Notes under the pieces: generated by a model
Database searches by the model: none
What the model was told of the DNA's origin: nothing
Seen by the model: the letters and a program-made list of their open reading frames with translations, nothing else
Translations under genes and position numbers: made by a program
Assembly (NCBI GenBank): GCA_009783195.1
Contig: WRHP01000016.1
Location: 1-34,906, forward strand
From: Syntrophorhabdaceae bacterium
Lineage (GTDB): Bacteria; Desulfobacterota; Deferrimicrobia; Deferrimicrobiales; Deferrimicrobiaceae
Direction: 5' to 3'
Length of the DNA: 34,906 bases
In this document: piece after piece, positions 7,833-15,770 of the stretch
Layout: each line of letters starts with the position of its first letter
Position numbering within the stretch: the stretch's first letter is position 1

Positions 7833-8766
7833 GGCTGTCTCCCGGAACGATGCCCGGTTTGCCTTCCGCGGGTATGTAGTTGCGGAATGGCCACATCTTC
7901 TTTATTCCGCCCACGATGTCGTTTGTATTCGATACAAACTCTTCTGTTTCGATAAGGAGCGGATAGAACCTCGGCGCTGTTTGCTCGGCGGTTTTCCGCA
8001 GCAGCAGGGAGGTGTTTTCCATGTTGGACAACGCTTCTTCCGCCTTGTCGATCAGGATGGGGAGCCTTTGGCTTACGTTGTCTGCCACAAGCGACAAGGT
8101 ATTGGCCATAACGGAGAGATTGTCGATGAGGACCGCGGCTTTTTCGGCATCGTTGATTCCAGTCTGAAAGAGGCGGTCCGCGTGGCTGCGCGTTTTCTCG
8201 AAATCGGATGTCAGCCGCTCGATGTTTGCCATCGTCAGCTTTATATCGCCTTGCGGGTCGTTGACGTAGGAAATCGTCTTGTAAACTTCATTCAACAGGA
8301 TATCGACGGACTCGCGCATTCCAAGCGCGATTTCATTCAGAGCGTCCTGTTTATGGAAACGGATGAACTGGCCTTCTTCAAGAGGCGGCAGATTCGGCGA
8401 GCCTACGGAAATGTCGATGATGCTGGTTCCTATAAGCCCCTCCTGCATCATGGTGGCTGACGAGTCAACACGGACCCACTTCGAATATTTCCGATCGACC
8501 AGAATTTCGACGAGCACCTTTGCCCGGTCGTCGAGGGAAACCTTATGAATTCTCCCGATCAGAAAACCGGAGAGCTTGACAGGCATGCCTTTATTGAGGC
8601 CGGCTCCCGTATCGGACTCGAACTTGAGGAGGTATTTTTTATCGAACAGGTCGATGTCGGTTCCAAAATAAAAGACCACCGCGATGGCCGCGATTACGGC
8701 TCCGACGACAAAAGCTCCGATAAACGCCTCGATGTGCTTGAAGCGGGGGTCCTGTTCCATTTTCAT
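7825..8766 (-). CDS. mlaD: MlaD-family (MCE) substrate-binding protein
   Basis: A 313-residue MCE-domain protein of the Mla intermembrane phospholipid transport system. One N-terminal transmembrane helix (about residues 13-35) anchors it in the inner membrane. The MCE domain follows (about 40-120), with YLLKFESDTGAGLNKGMPVKLSGFLIGRI and GLIGTSIIDISVG as landmarks. After residue 160 comes a long helical, coiled-coil-like region (about 160-290), longer than the C-terminal tail of E. coli MlaD, which probably forms part of a tunnel or needle. It overlaps the upstream MlaF-like gene by 4 bp and the downstream lipoprotein gene by 8 bp, so the four genes are tightly coupled. Confidence 0.9.
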   Translation of the reverse strand: MKMEQDPRFKHIEAFIGAFVVGAVIAAIAVVFYFGTDIDLFDKKYLLKFESDTGAGLNKGMPVKLSGFLIGRIHKVSLDDRAKVLVEILVDRKYSKWVRVDSSATMMQEGLIGTSIIDISVGSPNLPPLEEGQFIRFHKQDALNEIALGMRESVDILLNEVYKTISYVNDPQGDIKLTMANIERLTSDFEKTRSHADRLFQTGINDAEKAAVLIDNLSVMANTLSLVADNVSQRLPILIDKAEEALSNMENTSLLLRKTAEQTAPRFYPLLIETEEFVSNTNDIVGGIKKMWPFRNYIPAEGKPGIVPGDSHE

Positions 8767-9425
8767 GATAGCTTTCCCTCGGACAAGTTTAATACGGCTG
8801 CCGGCGTGTTGCCGAAAATTGCGCTTTGGTGTGGGGACAGGAATACGGTGGCCCTGTCTGGTTTTTCCCGGTGGAAATCAAGCGCCATGCTAAAAAGCTC
8901 TTTTCGCTCGGCCTCGGGGAGACCCTCTCCCAGGCGGTCGTAAATAACCACTTCCGGGTTGACTGCGATTACACGCGCAAGGCCGACCGCCGCGCACTGG
9001 GCTTCGGAAAGCCGCCCTGGAGGCAGGAAGGGGTCGCCATCGTACCCGGTCTGGTTCAGCGCCCGGAGCGCTTTTTCCCAGATAACATCGGTGCTTTCGG
9101 CGGAATGGTACAACAGCGGCAGGGCGACATTTTCGACCGCTTTCAGGTTCAGGATCAGCCCGCCTCCGTGGAGATAAACGCCGATTCGCGAGCGGAGTCT
9201 GTGCAGCTTTAACCCGGCAAGGCTTCCGGGGTTCTCTCCCAGCAGGACGATGTTTCCTCTGTCCAGAGCCCGCATTCCGAGTAAAGCTTCAAGCAGAAGA
9301 ACACAATTCCAGGCCGACCCGGTGATGATTTCCGTGACGGATCCTTTTTCAAAGTTGTGGTTTGCCATCTGGAGGACCGGCTCCAGGACCGCGTTGACAA
9401 GCCGCAACGGCGCCGTCTTGTTCAT
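8763..9425 (-). CDS. Degenerate MlaF-like ABC ATPase subunit (probable pseudo-ATPase)
   Basis: By position (between mlaE and mlaD) and by residual similarity this 220-residue protein is the MlaF ATPase of the Mla transporter, but nearly every catalytic motif is lost. The Walker A place reads ITGSAWNCVLLLEALLG (34-50): the GxGKT lysine and threonine are Val42 and Leu43. The Q-loop glutamine is His86. The signature LSGGQ is LSEAQ (139-143). In Walker B the Asp is kept (D163) but the catalytic Glu is Arg164 (VVIYDRLGEGLP). Only the switch histidine (H199) remains. The overall ABC fold length, coupling region (LILNLKAVENVALPLLY) and frame are intact, so it is not a broken gene. It overlaps both neighbours by 4 bp. 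It may be a structural clamp for MlaE, with energy from another ATPase or none at all. Confidence 0.82.
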   Translation of the reverse strand: MNKTAPLRLVNAVLEPVLQMANHNFEKGSVTEIITGSAWNCVLLLEALLGMRALDRGNIVLLGENPGSLAGLKLHRLRSRIGVYLHGGGLILNLKAVENVALPLLYHSAESTDVIWEKALRALNQTGYDGDPFLPPGRLSEAQCAAVGLARVIAVNPEVVIYDRLGEGLPEAERKELFSMALDFHREKPDRATVFLSPHQSAIFGNTPAAVLNLSEGKLS

Positions 9426-10198
9426 CGGAAAGTTACCAGCGCCGCGACCGCGTCGATGACGAAAACCAGCAGGAGGCTTCGCATGACTCCCTTGGTTGCC
9501 GCGACCGGGATCTGCGTAGCGCCTCCTTCAACCGAGAGTCCCTGGTAACAGCAGACCGCCGCGATGGCTATGCCGAACACGAAACCCTTCAGGAGAGAAA
9601 CAAAAATTTCTCTCAGCGTGGAAAACTGGACAAGACCTTGCTGGAATTCCGCAAATGGAATATTCCAGATTATGGAGCCGACGAAGAACCCGCCGTTGAT
9701 CGCCACGAGTTCGGCGTAGAGTGTGAGCATAGCCACAGATGCCGCCATTCCCACGACGCGGGGCATGACGAGGTAGCGGGTCGTGGGGATCCCCATCGCT
9801 TCGAGCGCCCAAAGCTCATCGTTGATCTTCATCGACGCGAGTTCGGCGGCTACGGCGGCGCCGCTGCGAGCGATCACAATCACGGCTGTGAGAACCGGCC
9901 CGACCTCGCGGACGACGACCCAGACAAGAACCATCCCTATAAGCGGGGCGCCTTCCGCTCCGGCGAAGAAGATGATCTGCGTGATGATGAGGGTGCCGAT
10001 CAGAAAAAAGAGGGCCACTATTACAGCCCACGCATGGACGCCGGTGAACAGGATCTGTTTCATGAGAACGCGCGCCACCGGGCGAAAGTCGCTCCGCAAA
10101 AAACCCCTCAACTCAAGAAATGACCGGAAGACGATAAGGGCGACTTCCCCCATGAAGATAAAGGGGGCGGTTGTTTTTCGTCCGATCGCCGTTAGCAT
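9422..10198 (-). CDS. mlaE: MlaE-family lipid transporter permease
   Basis: A 258-residue polytopic inner-membrane protein of the MlaE/YrbE permease family, the first gene of the Mla operon. It has an N-terminal amphipathic region, then about five transmembrane helices. The family signature GPVLTAVIVIARSGAAVAAELASMK lies at about 110-134, followed by NDELWALEAMGIPTTRYLVMPRV, the segment that contacts the ATPase. Length and motifs are normal, so the membrane part looks functional even though its ATPase partner is degenerate. AGAGGA lies 8 nt before the ATG. It starts about 170 bp after the cyclase gene, with no strong terminator visible between them, so read-through from the upstream operon is possible. 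Confidence 0.92.
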   Translation of the reverse strand: MLTAIGRKTTAPFIFMGEVALIVFRSFLELRGFLRSDFRPVARVLMKQILFTGVHAWAVIVALFFLIGTLIITQIIFFAGAEGAPLIGMVLVWVVVREVGPVLTAVIVIARSGAAVAAELASMKINDELWALEAMGIPTTRYLVMPRVVGMAASVAMLTLYAELVAINGGFFVGSIIWNIPFAEFQQGLVQFSTLREIFVSLLKGFVFGIAIAAVCCYQGLSVEGGATQIPVAATKGVMRSLLLVFVIDAVAALVTFR

Positions 10199-10369
10199 GA
10201 GCGGTCCTCTTTTTTAGGAAAGGCCAGGTGATAGATTGAACTTCTTCAGAAAAACATTCCTGCCCGCGGTTTTTCGCCGCCGCGCCGATTTTACCGAAAA
10301 AAAGATGGTGCTGAAAACACGGCTAATATCTTTGCGGGGACCTTTTTTGAAGAGTATAACTGCCCGCAT

Positions 10370-12517
10370 CTATTTGTCCGTCATGACCCAAACGCCGTCC
10401 CATTGTTGTGGGGGATGCTCGATCATTGCCCTGCATTTGCGCGCGTATGACGCCGCGGCGGGATCGGTTCCTTCGGTCGAGAGGAAAATATCCAGCGCCG
10501 TCTGAAAATCTCCCGTGTTGAAAGCCCGCAAGCCGTCGGCAAAAGAGGAAAACTCCTGTTTGCGGGTTTCAAAGTCTTGATGGGAAAGCAGCTCGAAAAC
10601 GCGTACCGGCTCTTTTCTCCCAACGACGGCAACGCGCGAGATATTACGCGCCAGGAAGCGGTCTGGAAGCGCCTCCCGCAGGCTTTCGGAAGCAAGGATG
10701 TATGTTCCAAACTGCTTGTTGATCCCTTCGATGCGCGAGGCCAGGTTGACGGCGTCTCCGAGGATGGTGTAGTCGAATCTGCTGCTTGACCCCATGTTGC
10801 CGACGACAGCCGCTCCGGTATTTAGGCCAATTCGCATGAAAAGATCTTTTCCTGTCCGCTCCCGGATGCCCGGACGAATCGAAGCGAGTTTTTCCTGGCA
10901 GCGCAGCGCCGACCGCGCGGCCCGCTCCGCGTGGTCTGGCTGGTCTATTGGCGCGTTCCAGAAGGCGATGATGGCGTCGCCTATGTACTTGTCCACGGTT
11001 CCGCCTTCCTCCTGGATGATGTCTGTCATCGCAGACAGATATTCGTTGAGCAAAGCCGTCAGCTCCTCCGGGTCAAGCCCTTCCGAGATGCCTGTGAACC
11101 CCTGGATGTCGGAGAAAAAGATCGACACAATGCGCTTCTCGCCGCCTAGCTTGAGCCGTTCGGGGTGTTCGATAAGCTGGTCGATGACGGCGGGGCTCAA
11201 ATATTGCCGGAACGCGCCCTTGATAAACCTCTTCTGTCTGCCTTCCGTGGCGTAGTTCACCGTGAACGCTCCCAGAAGCGAAAAAGAGACAGCCGCCTCC
11301 TGTACGACCAGCGGCAGCCAGCATCCCGAAAAACAGGCCGACAGGCAGATGATCGAGGGCAGCGGGAGAAAGACGGCGCACAGGAGCAGGCTTTGCCAGG
11401 CTTTCCGGGAGAAGAGGACCGCAAAAGACGAGAAAAGCGTAAGCAAAAACGCCGTGGCAAACGTGGCTATCGGGCCCGCGGCAAAAACAAAATCTCCCTC
11501 CATAAGGTTGTCAAGCGTGGTGGCGTGGATCTCGGCTCCGGGGAAGACGCCGCCAACGGGGGTTGGCCGCAGATCGAAGAGCCCCGGCGCGGAAAAGCCG
11601 AAGATGACATGGCATTCCCGGAACGCGTCCGGGTCTTGAATGACAGGCGGCTCTCCGGCCTGCTCCCTGAGTTCGGACTGGATCACCGCGGCGGCGCTGT
11701 AGTGTCTATATGTTGTTCCGGACGCTCCGCGAAAACGGAGAATGGCGTTGCCGTGCGCGTCGATCGGGATTTTCTTGCCGTCTACGAAAATCGCTCCCTC
11801 CCGGATCTCCATGCGCAGCCCGGAGGAAGAAACCATAAGGGGCGCAAGCGCGAAGGAGGGGATTGTCTTGCCGTCAAAAATGCGGAAGAGCCTCGCGCGC
11901 CGATAGATGCCGTCGGTGTCCGGGTCGTGCTGGACATCTGTCAGCGCAAAGGAGGGGGCGGCGATTTCGGGTATGGGGAAAAGTCCGCGCGAAGCGGCGA
12001 CGCCGCGCTTCTTTCCGGCGGACAGCCATTGCTCAAGCCCCTGGATAGCAAGTCCGGGTGCCGGATAGCCGTCGGGCCAGGAAGCCGCGCTGCCCGATGT
12101 TTCGCCAAAGTGCGTCGCGGCGATGAAGTTTCCCGCGTTTCCGATGGCTTCGCCAAGCGCCGCATCGTCTTCGGGTCCATAAAAGGAAGGTTCTGTATAA
12201 AGGACATCAAAGGCGATGCTTTGCGCTCCGGCGCGTTGCAGGTAGGAGATGATTGCGCTGTAAACCTCACGAGGCCAGGGCCAGGGCAACCCGTTTTCTT
12301 CTTGAGCCCAGTCGAGGCTTTGCTGGTCGAGCATGATGAGGCGAATCCGGTCAGTGGAAGGGGAAGGCCGGGCCGCAATGTTTATCCGCCAGTCCCATGT
12401 GCGCAGTTCCCACCGTTCGAAGGCGCCGGTTGCCCGCAAAAGAAACGCGAGGGCGACGGAGACGATGGCCACCGCCGCCCCCGATACGGCTTTTTTTTGC
12501 GCGGGCGTCAAGTTCAT
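10370..12517 (-). CDS. CHASE2-domain adenylate cyclase (class III)
   Basis: A 715-residue membrane-bound class III nucleotide cyclase. It has one transmembrane helix (about 12-28), an extracytoplasmic CHASE2 sensor (about 35-340), three transmembrane helices (about 345-420) and a catalytic domain (about 460-650). Metal-binding Asp470 (FFSDIQGF) and Asp514 (YIGDAI), and transition-state Asn591 and Arg595 (NLASR), are present. Lys510 with Thr584 (DYTILGD) is the Lys/Thr pair seen in cyanobacterial CyaC-type adenylate cyclases, so cAMP is the likely product. A short TPR-like tail follows (about 660-700). The gene starts 8 bp after the M48 peptidase gene and closes the SH3-M48-cyclase operon. CHASE2 ligands are generally unknown. 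Confidence 0.9.
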   Translation of the reverse strand: MNLTPAQKKAVSGAAVAIVSVALAFLLRATGAFERWELRTWDWRINIAARPSPSTDRIRLIMLDQQSLDWAQEENGLPWPWPREVYSAIISYLQRAGAQSIAFDVLYTEPSFYGPEDDAALGEAIGNAGNFIAATHFGETSGSAASWPDGYPAPGLAIQGLEQWLSAGKKRGVAASRGLFPIPEIAAPSFALTDVQHDPDTDGIYRRARLFRIFDGKTIPSFALAPLMVSSSGLRMEIREGAIFVDGKKIPIDAHGNAILRFRGASGTTYRHYSAAAVIQSELREQAGEPPVIQDPDAFRECHVIFGFSAPGLFDLRPTPVGGVFPGAEIHATTLDNLMEGDFVFAAGPIATFATAFLLTLFSSFAVLFSRKAWQSLLLCAVFLPLPSIICLSACFSGCWLPLVVQEAAVSFSLLGAFTVNYATEGRQKRFIKGAFRQYLSPAVIDQLIEHPERLKLGGEKRIVSIFFSDIQGFTGISEGLDPEELTALLNEYLSAMTDIIQEEGGTVDKYIGDAIIAFWNAPIDQPDHAERAARSALRCQEKLASIRPGIRERTGKDLFMRIGLNTGAAVVGNMGSSSRFDYTILGDAVNLASRIEGINKQFGTYILASESLREALPDRFLARNISRVAVVGRKEPVRVFELLSHQDFETRKQEFSSFADGLRAFNTGDFQTALDIFLSTEGTDPAAASYARKCRAMIEHPPQQWDGVWVMTDK

Positions 12518-12525
12518 GATCGTTA

Positions 12526-13437
12526 TCAGATGTTTTTCAACGCTTTCTCGAATCTGGCGCGCCGGGCGGGCGATTCCGTAAGCTGTCCACGGGCGGAAGG
12601 CGGCAGGTCCGAGATCCGGCTGGCGGGGGAAGGATGTGTTTTCACAAAATCCGCTCCGCCGGGTTTGAGCTTCTTTTCCATTTCACGCAGCATCGCGGCC
12701 AACGATGACGGATCGTAGCCGACCCTGGAGAGCATTTTTATGGCGGCGGCATCGGCCTCGCGCTCGAACCCGCGCGAGTACCCGTTGTTGACCATGGTGG
12801 AGGTAATATCGCCGATTGAACTTTCGAATGTGCTGGTCAGGCTGGCAAGCTCCTGTTTGCCGAACGCCTTTGTTCCCTCGACCGCCAAGATTTTAAGCGC
12901 TTCCAACTTGCGGTTTTTCTCGATCGCCTGGATGCCGTGATTGAGTTCCACATGGCCGATTTCATGTGCCAGTACCGCCGCGATTTCGTCTTCGTTTTTG
13001 CACAGGCGCAGTATTTCCCGCGTGACGAAGATCAATCCGCCCGGCGCCGCGAAGGCGTTGATCTCGTTTGAGTCGAGTATCATGAAGTGGTATCCGCCGA
13101 ACGTTTCCGGCCGGTCGGATGCCTGCGCCAGCGCAAGACCTATCAGGTTAATGTAATTTTCGGCCTGGGAGTCGCCGTATGGCTTGTATTTGGCGAGCAG
13201 GGTGGCTCCGACGGACCGGCCGATGTAATATTCCTGCTCCGGCGTGAAGTCTTCGGCCGCTTTTGAAATTGCCGTGGCGCTGCGGTTGATCGAGTCGGCC
13301 TGTTCTTTCGTCATGACTCCGGTTGACTGTCCCACCGTGGTGCCGACCCGCGCTACTTCCTCGACGACGCATCCCCACAAAACCGCGATGGATACCGCCG
13401 CAATCAGCCGCACGGTGTTATAGAGGCGTATTTTCAT
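12526..13437 (-). CDS. M48-family metallopeptidase, predicted lipoprotein
   Basis: A 303-residue zinc peptidase of the M48 family (BepA/LoiP/YcaL-like periplasmic type). The N-terminus ends in VLWGC, a plausible lipobox with Cys23. The zinc site is H158EIGH162, with the third ligand in the FEREAD motif (E225). NAFAAPGGLIFVT, a strong M48C landmark, lies at 128-139, and HPSPASRI near the end is also typical. These enzymes degrade or refold misassembled envelope proteins. The start ATG overlaps the stop of the SH3 gene by 4 bp, with GGGAG about 8 nt upstream. Association with an SH3 protein and a CHASE2 cyclase suggests envelope surveillance (inference). Confidence 0.92.
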   Translation of the reverse strand: MKIRLYNTVRLIAAVSIAVLWGCVVEEVARVGTTVGQSTGVMTKEQADSINRSATAISKAAEDFTPEQEYYIGRSVGATLLAKYKPYGDSQAENYINLIGLALAQASDRPETFGGYHFMILDSNEINAFAAPGGLIFVTREILRLCKNEDEIAAVLAHEIGHVELNHGIQAIEKNRKLEALKILAVEGTKAFGKQELASLTSTFESSIGDITSTMVNNGYSRGFEREADAAAIKMLSRVGYDPSSLAAMLREMEKKLKPGGADFVKTHPSPASRISDLPPSARGQLTESPARRARFEKALKNI

Positions 13438-13931
13438 CGGGCGTCTCCCGAACCGTCGGTCAGGCCGCCTTCTTTCAAAAACGCGGCGATCCGCTCCTGC
13501 GGAATATCGGTCGCCTGCATCCGGTCGATGGCCGAGAAGTCGAGGTCCCGGTTGCGCGCCTTGAACTCGGCTTCGACTTCCGCGTTGAAGCCTTTGCCGG
13601 CAAGCGCAAGTTCGCCGCCGGAAGCGGCTACCTGAGCATCTTTGGACCCGGCCTGAAGGGTGATTCGCTTATCGGTCAACGCGGAGGAGTGTATCCATCC
13701 GGAGGAGCTTTTTGTCGTCGGGCCGATCCGCATCCATGCGTCTTTGCGTTCAAGCACCTCGACGCGGTCCCCATATTCGAGTGTTGAGACGATTTTTCCG
13801 AGAAAGGCGGGAGTTGCCCGGACATCTCCTTTTTTTACCTGGACGCTCATCATTGTTCCGGCGGATACAATGCCGGAAAATGCCAGAAAGAAGGCGAGAA
13901 CAAGAAAAAGCGAAATGATGCGCGGTTTCAT
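13434..13931 (-). CDS. Secreted bacterial SH3-domain protein
   Basis: A 165-residue protein with a signal peptide (residues 1-24, ending VSA) and one bacterial SH3 domain (about 28-90: VQVKKGDVRATPAFLGKIV, YGDRVEVLERKDAWMRIGP, GWIHSSALTDK). The rest is a charged, mainly helical tail (FNAEVEAEFKARNRDLDFSAIDRMQ) often seen in proteins encoded beside M48 peptidases. SH3b domains bind peptidoglycan or peptides. AAGGAG lies 6 nt before the ATG. It is the first gene of a three-gene operon with the M48 peptidase and the cyclase, and it diverges from the phosphodiesterase-like gene at 14067. Confidence 0.85.
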   Translation of the reverse strand: MKPRIISLFLVLAFFLAFSGIVSAGTMMSVQVKKGDVRATPAFLGKIVSTLEYGDRVEVLERKDAWMRIGPTTKSSSGWIHSSALTDKRITLQAGSKDAQVAASGGELALAGKGFNAEVEAEFKARNRDLDFSAIDRMQATDIPQERIAAFLKEGGLTDGSGDAR

Positions 13932-14066
13932 CGCTATCTCCTTAAACGTTTTGTTCTTGTGTAATAGTATCTCAATTTACGCATTCAGTTCCTGGAAGCG
14001 GGAGAATAATCGGATTTCAAGCCGCGCGGATGGCAGCAAAGCGAAAAAGAAGGAGGATCTTAAAAG
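13932..14066. promoter_or_regulatory. Divergent promoter region between cyclase operon and MBL-fold gene
   Basis: These 135 bp separate two divergent transcription units. Each start has a clear ribosome binding site (AAGGAG for the minus-strand SH3 gene, AAGGAGG for the plus-strand gene). The promoters of both units must lie here or overlap the genes. No obvious CRP-type palindrome (TGTGA-N6-TCACA) is visible. Confidence 0.5.
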
Positions 14067-14834
14067 GTGAAGATCAAGGCGTTGGGAGTATCGGGCTCCG
14101 GAGGGTCCAGACATAACAGTTCCTCCTTTCTGGTGGACGGGGTACTTCTTCTCGATGCCGGAACTGTGGTTGGCGAGTTGAGCGCCAAGGAAGAGAACCG
14201 CATCCGCCACATCCTTCTTACCCACGCTCATATGGACCACATGAATGGAATTCCGTTTCTGCTGGCCAGCCGCGCCGGCAGCGGAACAGGAACTCCTGTT
14301 ACCGTAGCGGGCGGGAAGGAAGTTCTGGGCGATATCCGAAGGCATATTTTCAACGGCAGGATATGGCCTGATTTCTCGAAGATTCCATCCAAAGAAAGCC
14401 CATTGCTTCTTTATAAGACGCTGACACAGACACGCTGCTGCCGGATCGACGGCTACACGGTTGCCATGGAGCGTGTCAACCACACTGTCCCGGCAAACGG
14501 TTTCATCGTGGCAAACCAGGCGAAAAAGGCGGTCGCCTATACGGGCGATACCGGCCCAACCGACCGGTTCTGGAAGCGGATGGAGGAGTTTGACGTAAAG
14601 GCGCTGATTACGGAGATCTCGTTTCCGAACCGGTTTGAAAAGATTGCTCGAATGAGCGGACACCTCACCCCGGCCATGCTGGAAGAGGAGATCCGGAAGA
14701 TTTCCCGCCCGCCGGAGAAGATCTTCATCATGCACATGAAGCCGCCGTTTGAGCGGGAGATACGGGCCGAAGTCCGGAAGCTTCGGCGCAAAAACCTAAG
14801 TATTCTCAAAGATGGGGACGAGATCGTTATCTGA
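14067..14834 (+). CDS. MBL-fold hydrolase, class II cyclic-nucleotide phosphodiesterase-like
   Basis: A 255-residue cytoplasmic metallo-beta-lactamase-fold protein. The metal motif LTHAHMDHMNGIPFLLAS (51-68) closely follows the class II 3',5'-cyclic-nucleotide phosphodiesterase pattern HxHxDHxxG. Later metal-site candidates are NHTV, YTGDTGP (about 158-164), SGHLTP and MHMKP. It starts with GTG at 14067, with AAGGAGG 10 nt upstream. The gene diverges from an operon ending in an adenylate cyclase, so cAMP hydrolysis is an attractive role. The MBL fold is certain from the motifs; the substrate is inference. RNase Z-like or other hydrolase activities are the main alternatives. Confidence 0.82.
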   Translation: MKIKALGVSGSGGSRHNSSSFLVDGVLLLDAGTVVGELSAKEENRIRHILLTHAHMDHMNGIPFLLASRAGSGTGTPVTVAGGKEVLGDIRRHIFNGRIWPDFSKIPSKESPLLLYKTLTQTRCCRIDGYTVAMERVNHTVPANGFIVANQAKKAVAYTGDTGPTDRFWKRMEEFDVKALITEISFPNRFEKIARMSGHLTPAMLEEEIRKISRPPEKIFIMHMKPPFEREIRAEVRKLRRKNLSILKDGDEIVI

Positions 14835-14951
14835 CATAGCTGATTTGTGGAAAGGGCGAGCGGCTGACGGCGAACTCACGGTTAATCCGGCGTTACCCCG
14901 TTAGTATGACAAAACATTGCTTTTTTGTTGGTTTTAGCATACAAGTGGGGC

Positions 14952-15770
14952 ATGGGCGCTTTTGACCGTTATCTTGATACGCAGCTTTCCCACGGCAAGG
15001 CTTATTTCAGTCGGGAAGAGGGGTTGCAGGCGCTTGGCCTAAGTCCGGAAGCTTTTACAGCCGCAGCGACTCGTTTGATCAAGAAGCGGCGCTTGGTCAG
15101 TCCCCGAAGGGGCTTCTATCTAATTCTTCGGCCGGAGGATCAGATCGCCGGCGCTCCTGATCCGGTCCGCTGGCTCGACCCGATGATGAAATATCTGGAG
15201 GTCGATTACCGGATTTCATTGTTGCGTGCGGCGGCTTTTCACGGTTCGTCACATCAGGCAGCGATGGTCTTACAGGTGATTGTTCCCCAACAACTTCGTG
15301 ACTTCGAAATCGGCCGCCATCGGCTTCAGTTCATCTGTCAGACGATAACTGTGTTCGCAAAGGTCAACCAAACGGACTGGCTTGGGCAGATCAAGAGCGA
15401 AGCTGGTTTTGCCAAAGTGGCGGGCGTGGAGTTGACCTTGCTTGACGCCGTACGCTATTTCCACAAAGCCGCAGGCATCAACAGTGTAGCGCAGATTGTG
15501 AAAGACCTTGGCGCAAAGGCCAATCTGCGCAAATTGGCCAAAGCAGCGGCGTACTACGAAAACGCCTCTGTGCGTCGTCTTGGATATCTGCTCGACCGGG
15601 CCAACCACGTCCGTCAGGCAAACGTTCTGAAACCGTTCGTCCGTCAAGCGAAGTCCCAGAAGCCGCTCGACCCTTCAGTCAAGCCGCTTCTGGAATCGTT
15701 GGCTTTGATCAAAGAAAAAGACGACAAATGGAAACTCATCATCAATGAATCTTTAGAGACTGATTTTTGA
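14952..15770 (+). CDS. abiEi: AbiEi-family antitoxin (type IV toxin-antitoxin, abortive infection)
   Basis: A 272-residue protein of the AbiEi family. The N-terminal winged-helix domain (YFSREEGLQALGLSPEAF, IKKRRLVSPRRGFYLILRPED) is typical of these antitoxins, which repress their own operon. The C-terminal domain follows, with YRISLLRAAAFHG and GVELTLLDAVRYFHKAAGI. I chose the ATG at 14952; an in-frame TTG at 14925 would add nine residues without a better ribosome binding site. It overlaps the toxin gene by 4 bp (TTGA). The pair protects populations from phage by abortive infection in other bacteria; no phage target can be read here. Confidence 0.88.
   Translation: MGAFDRYLDTQLSHGKAYFSREEGLQALGLSPEAFTAAATRLIKKRRLVSPRRGFYLILRPEDQIAGAPDPVRWLDPMMKYLEVDYRISLLRAAAFHGSSHQAAMVLQVIVPQQLRDFEIGRHRLQFICQTITVFAKVNQTDWLGQIKSEAGFAKVAGVELTLLDAVRYFHKAAGINSVAQIVKDLGAKANLRKLAKAAAYYENASVRRLGYLLDRANHVRQANVLKPFVRQAKSQKPLDPSVKPLLESLALIKEKDDKWKLIINESLETDF

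Noticed and set aside
11165-12718. Plus-strand open frame of 517 codons opposite the adenylate cyclase
   Set aside because: It is the antisense shadow of a well-supported GC-rich cyclase gene; its product is Arg/Gly-rich with no domain pattern and no ribosome binding site.
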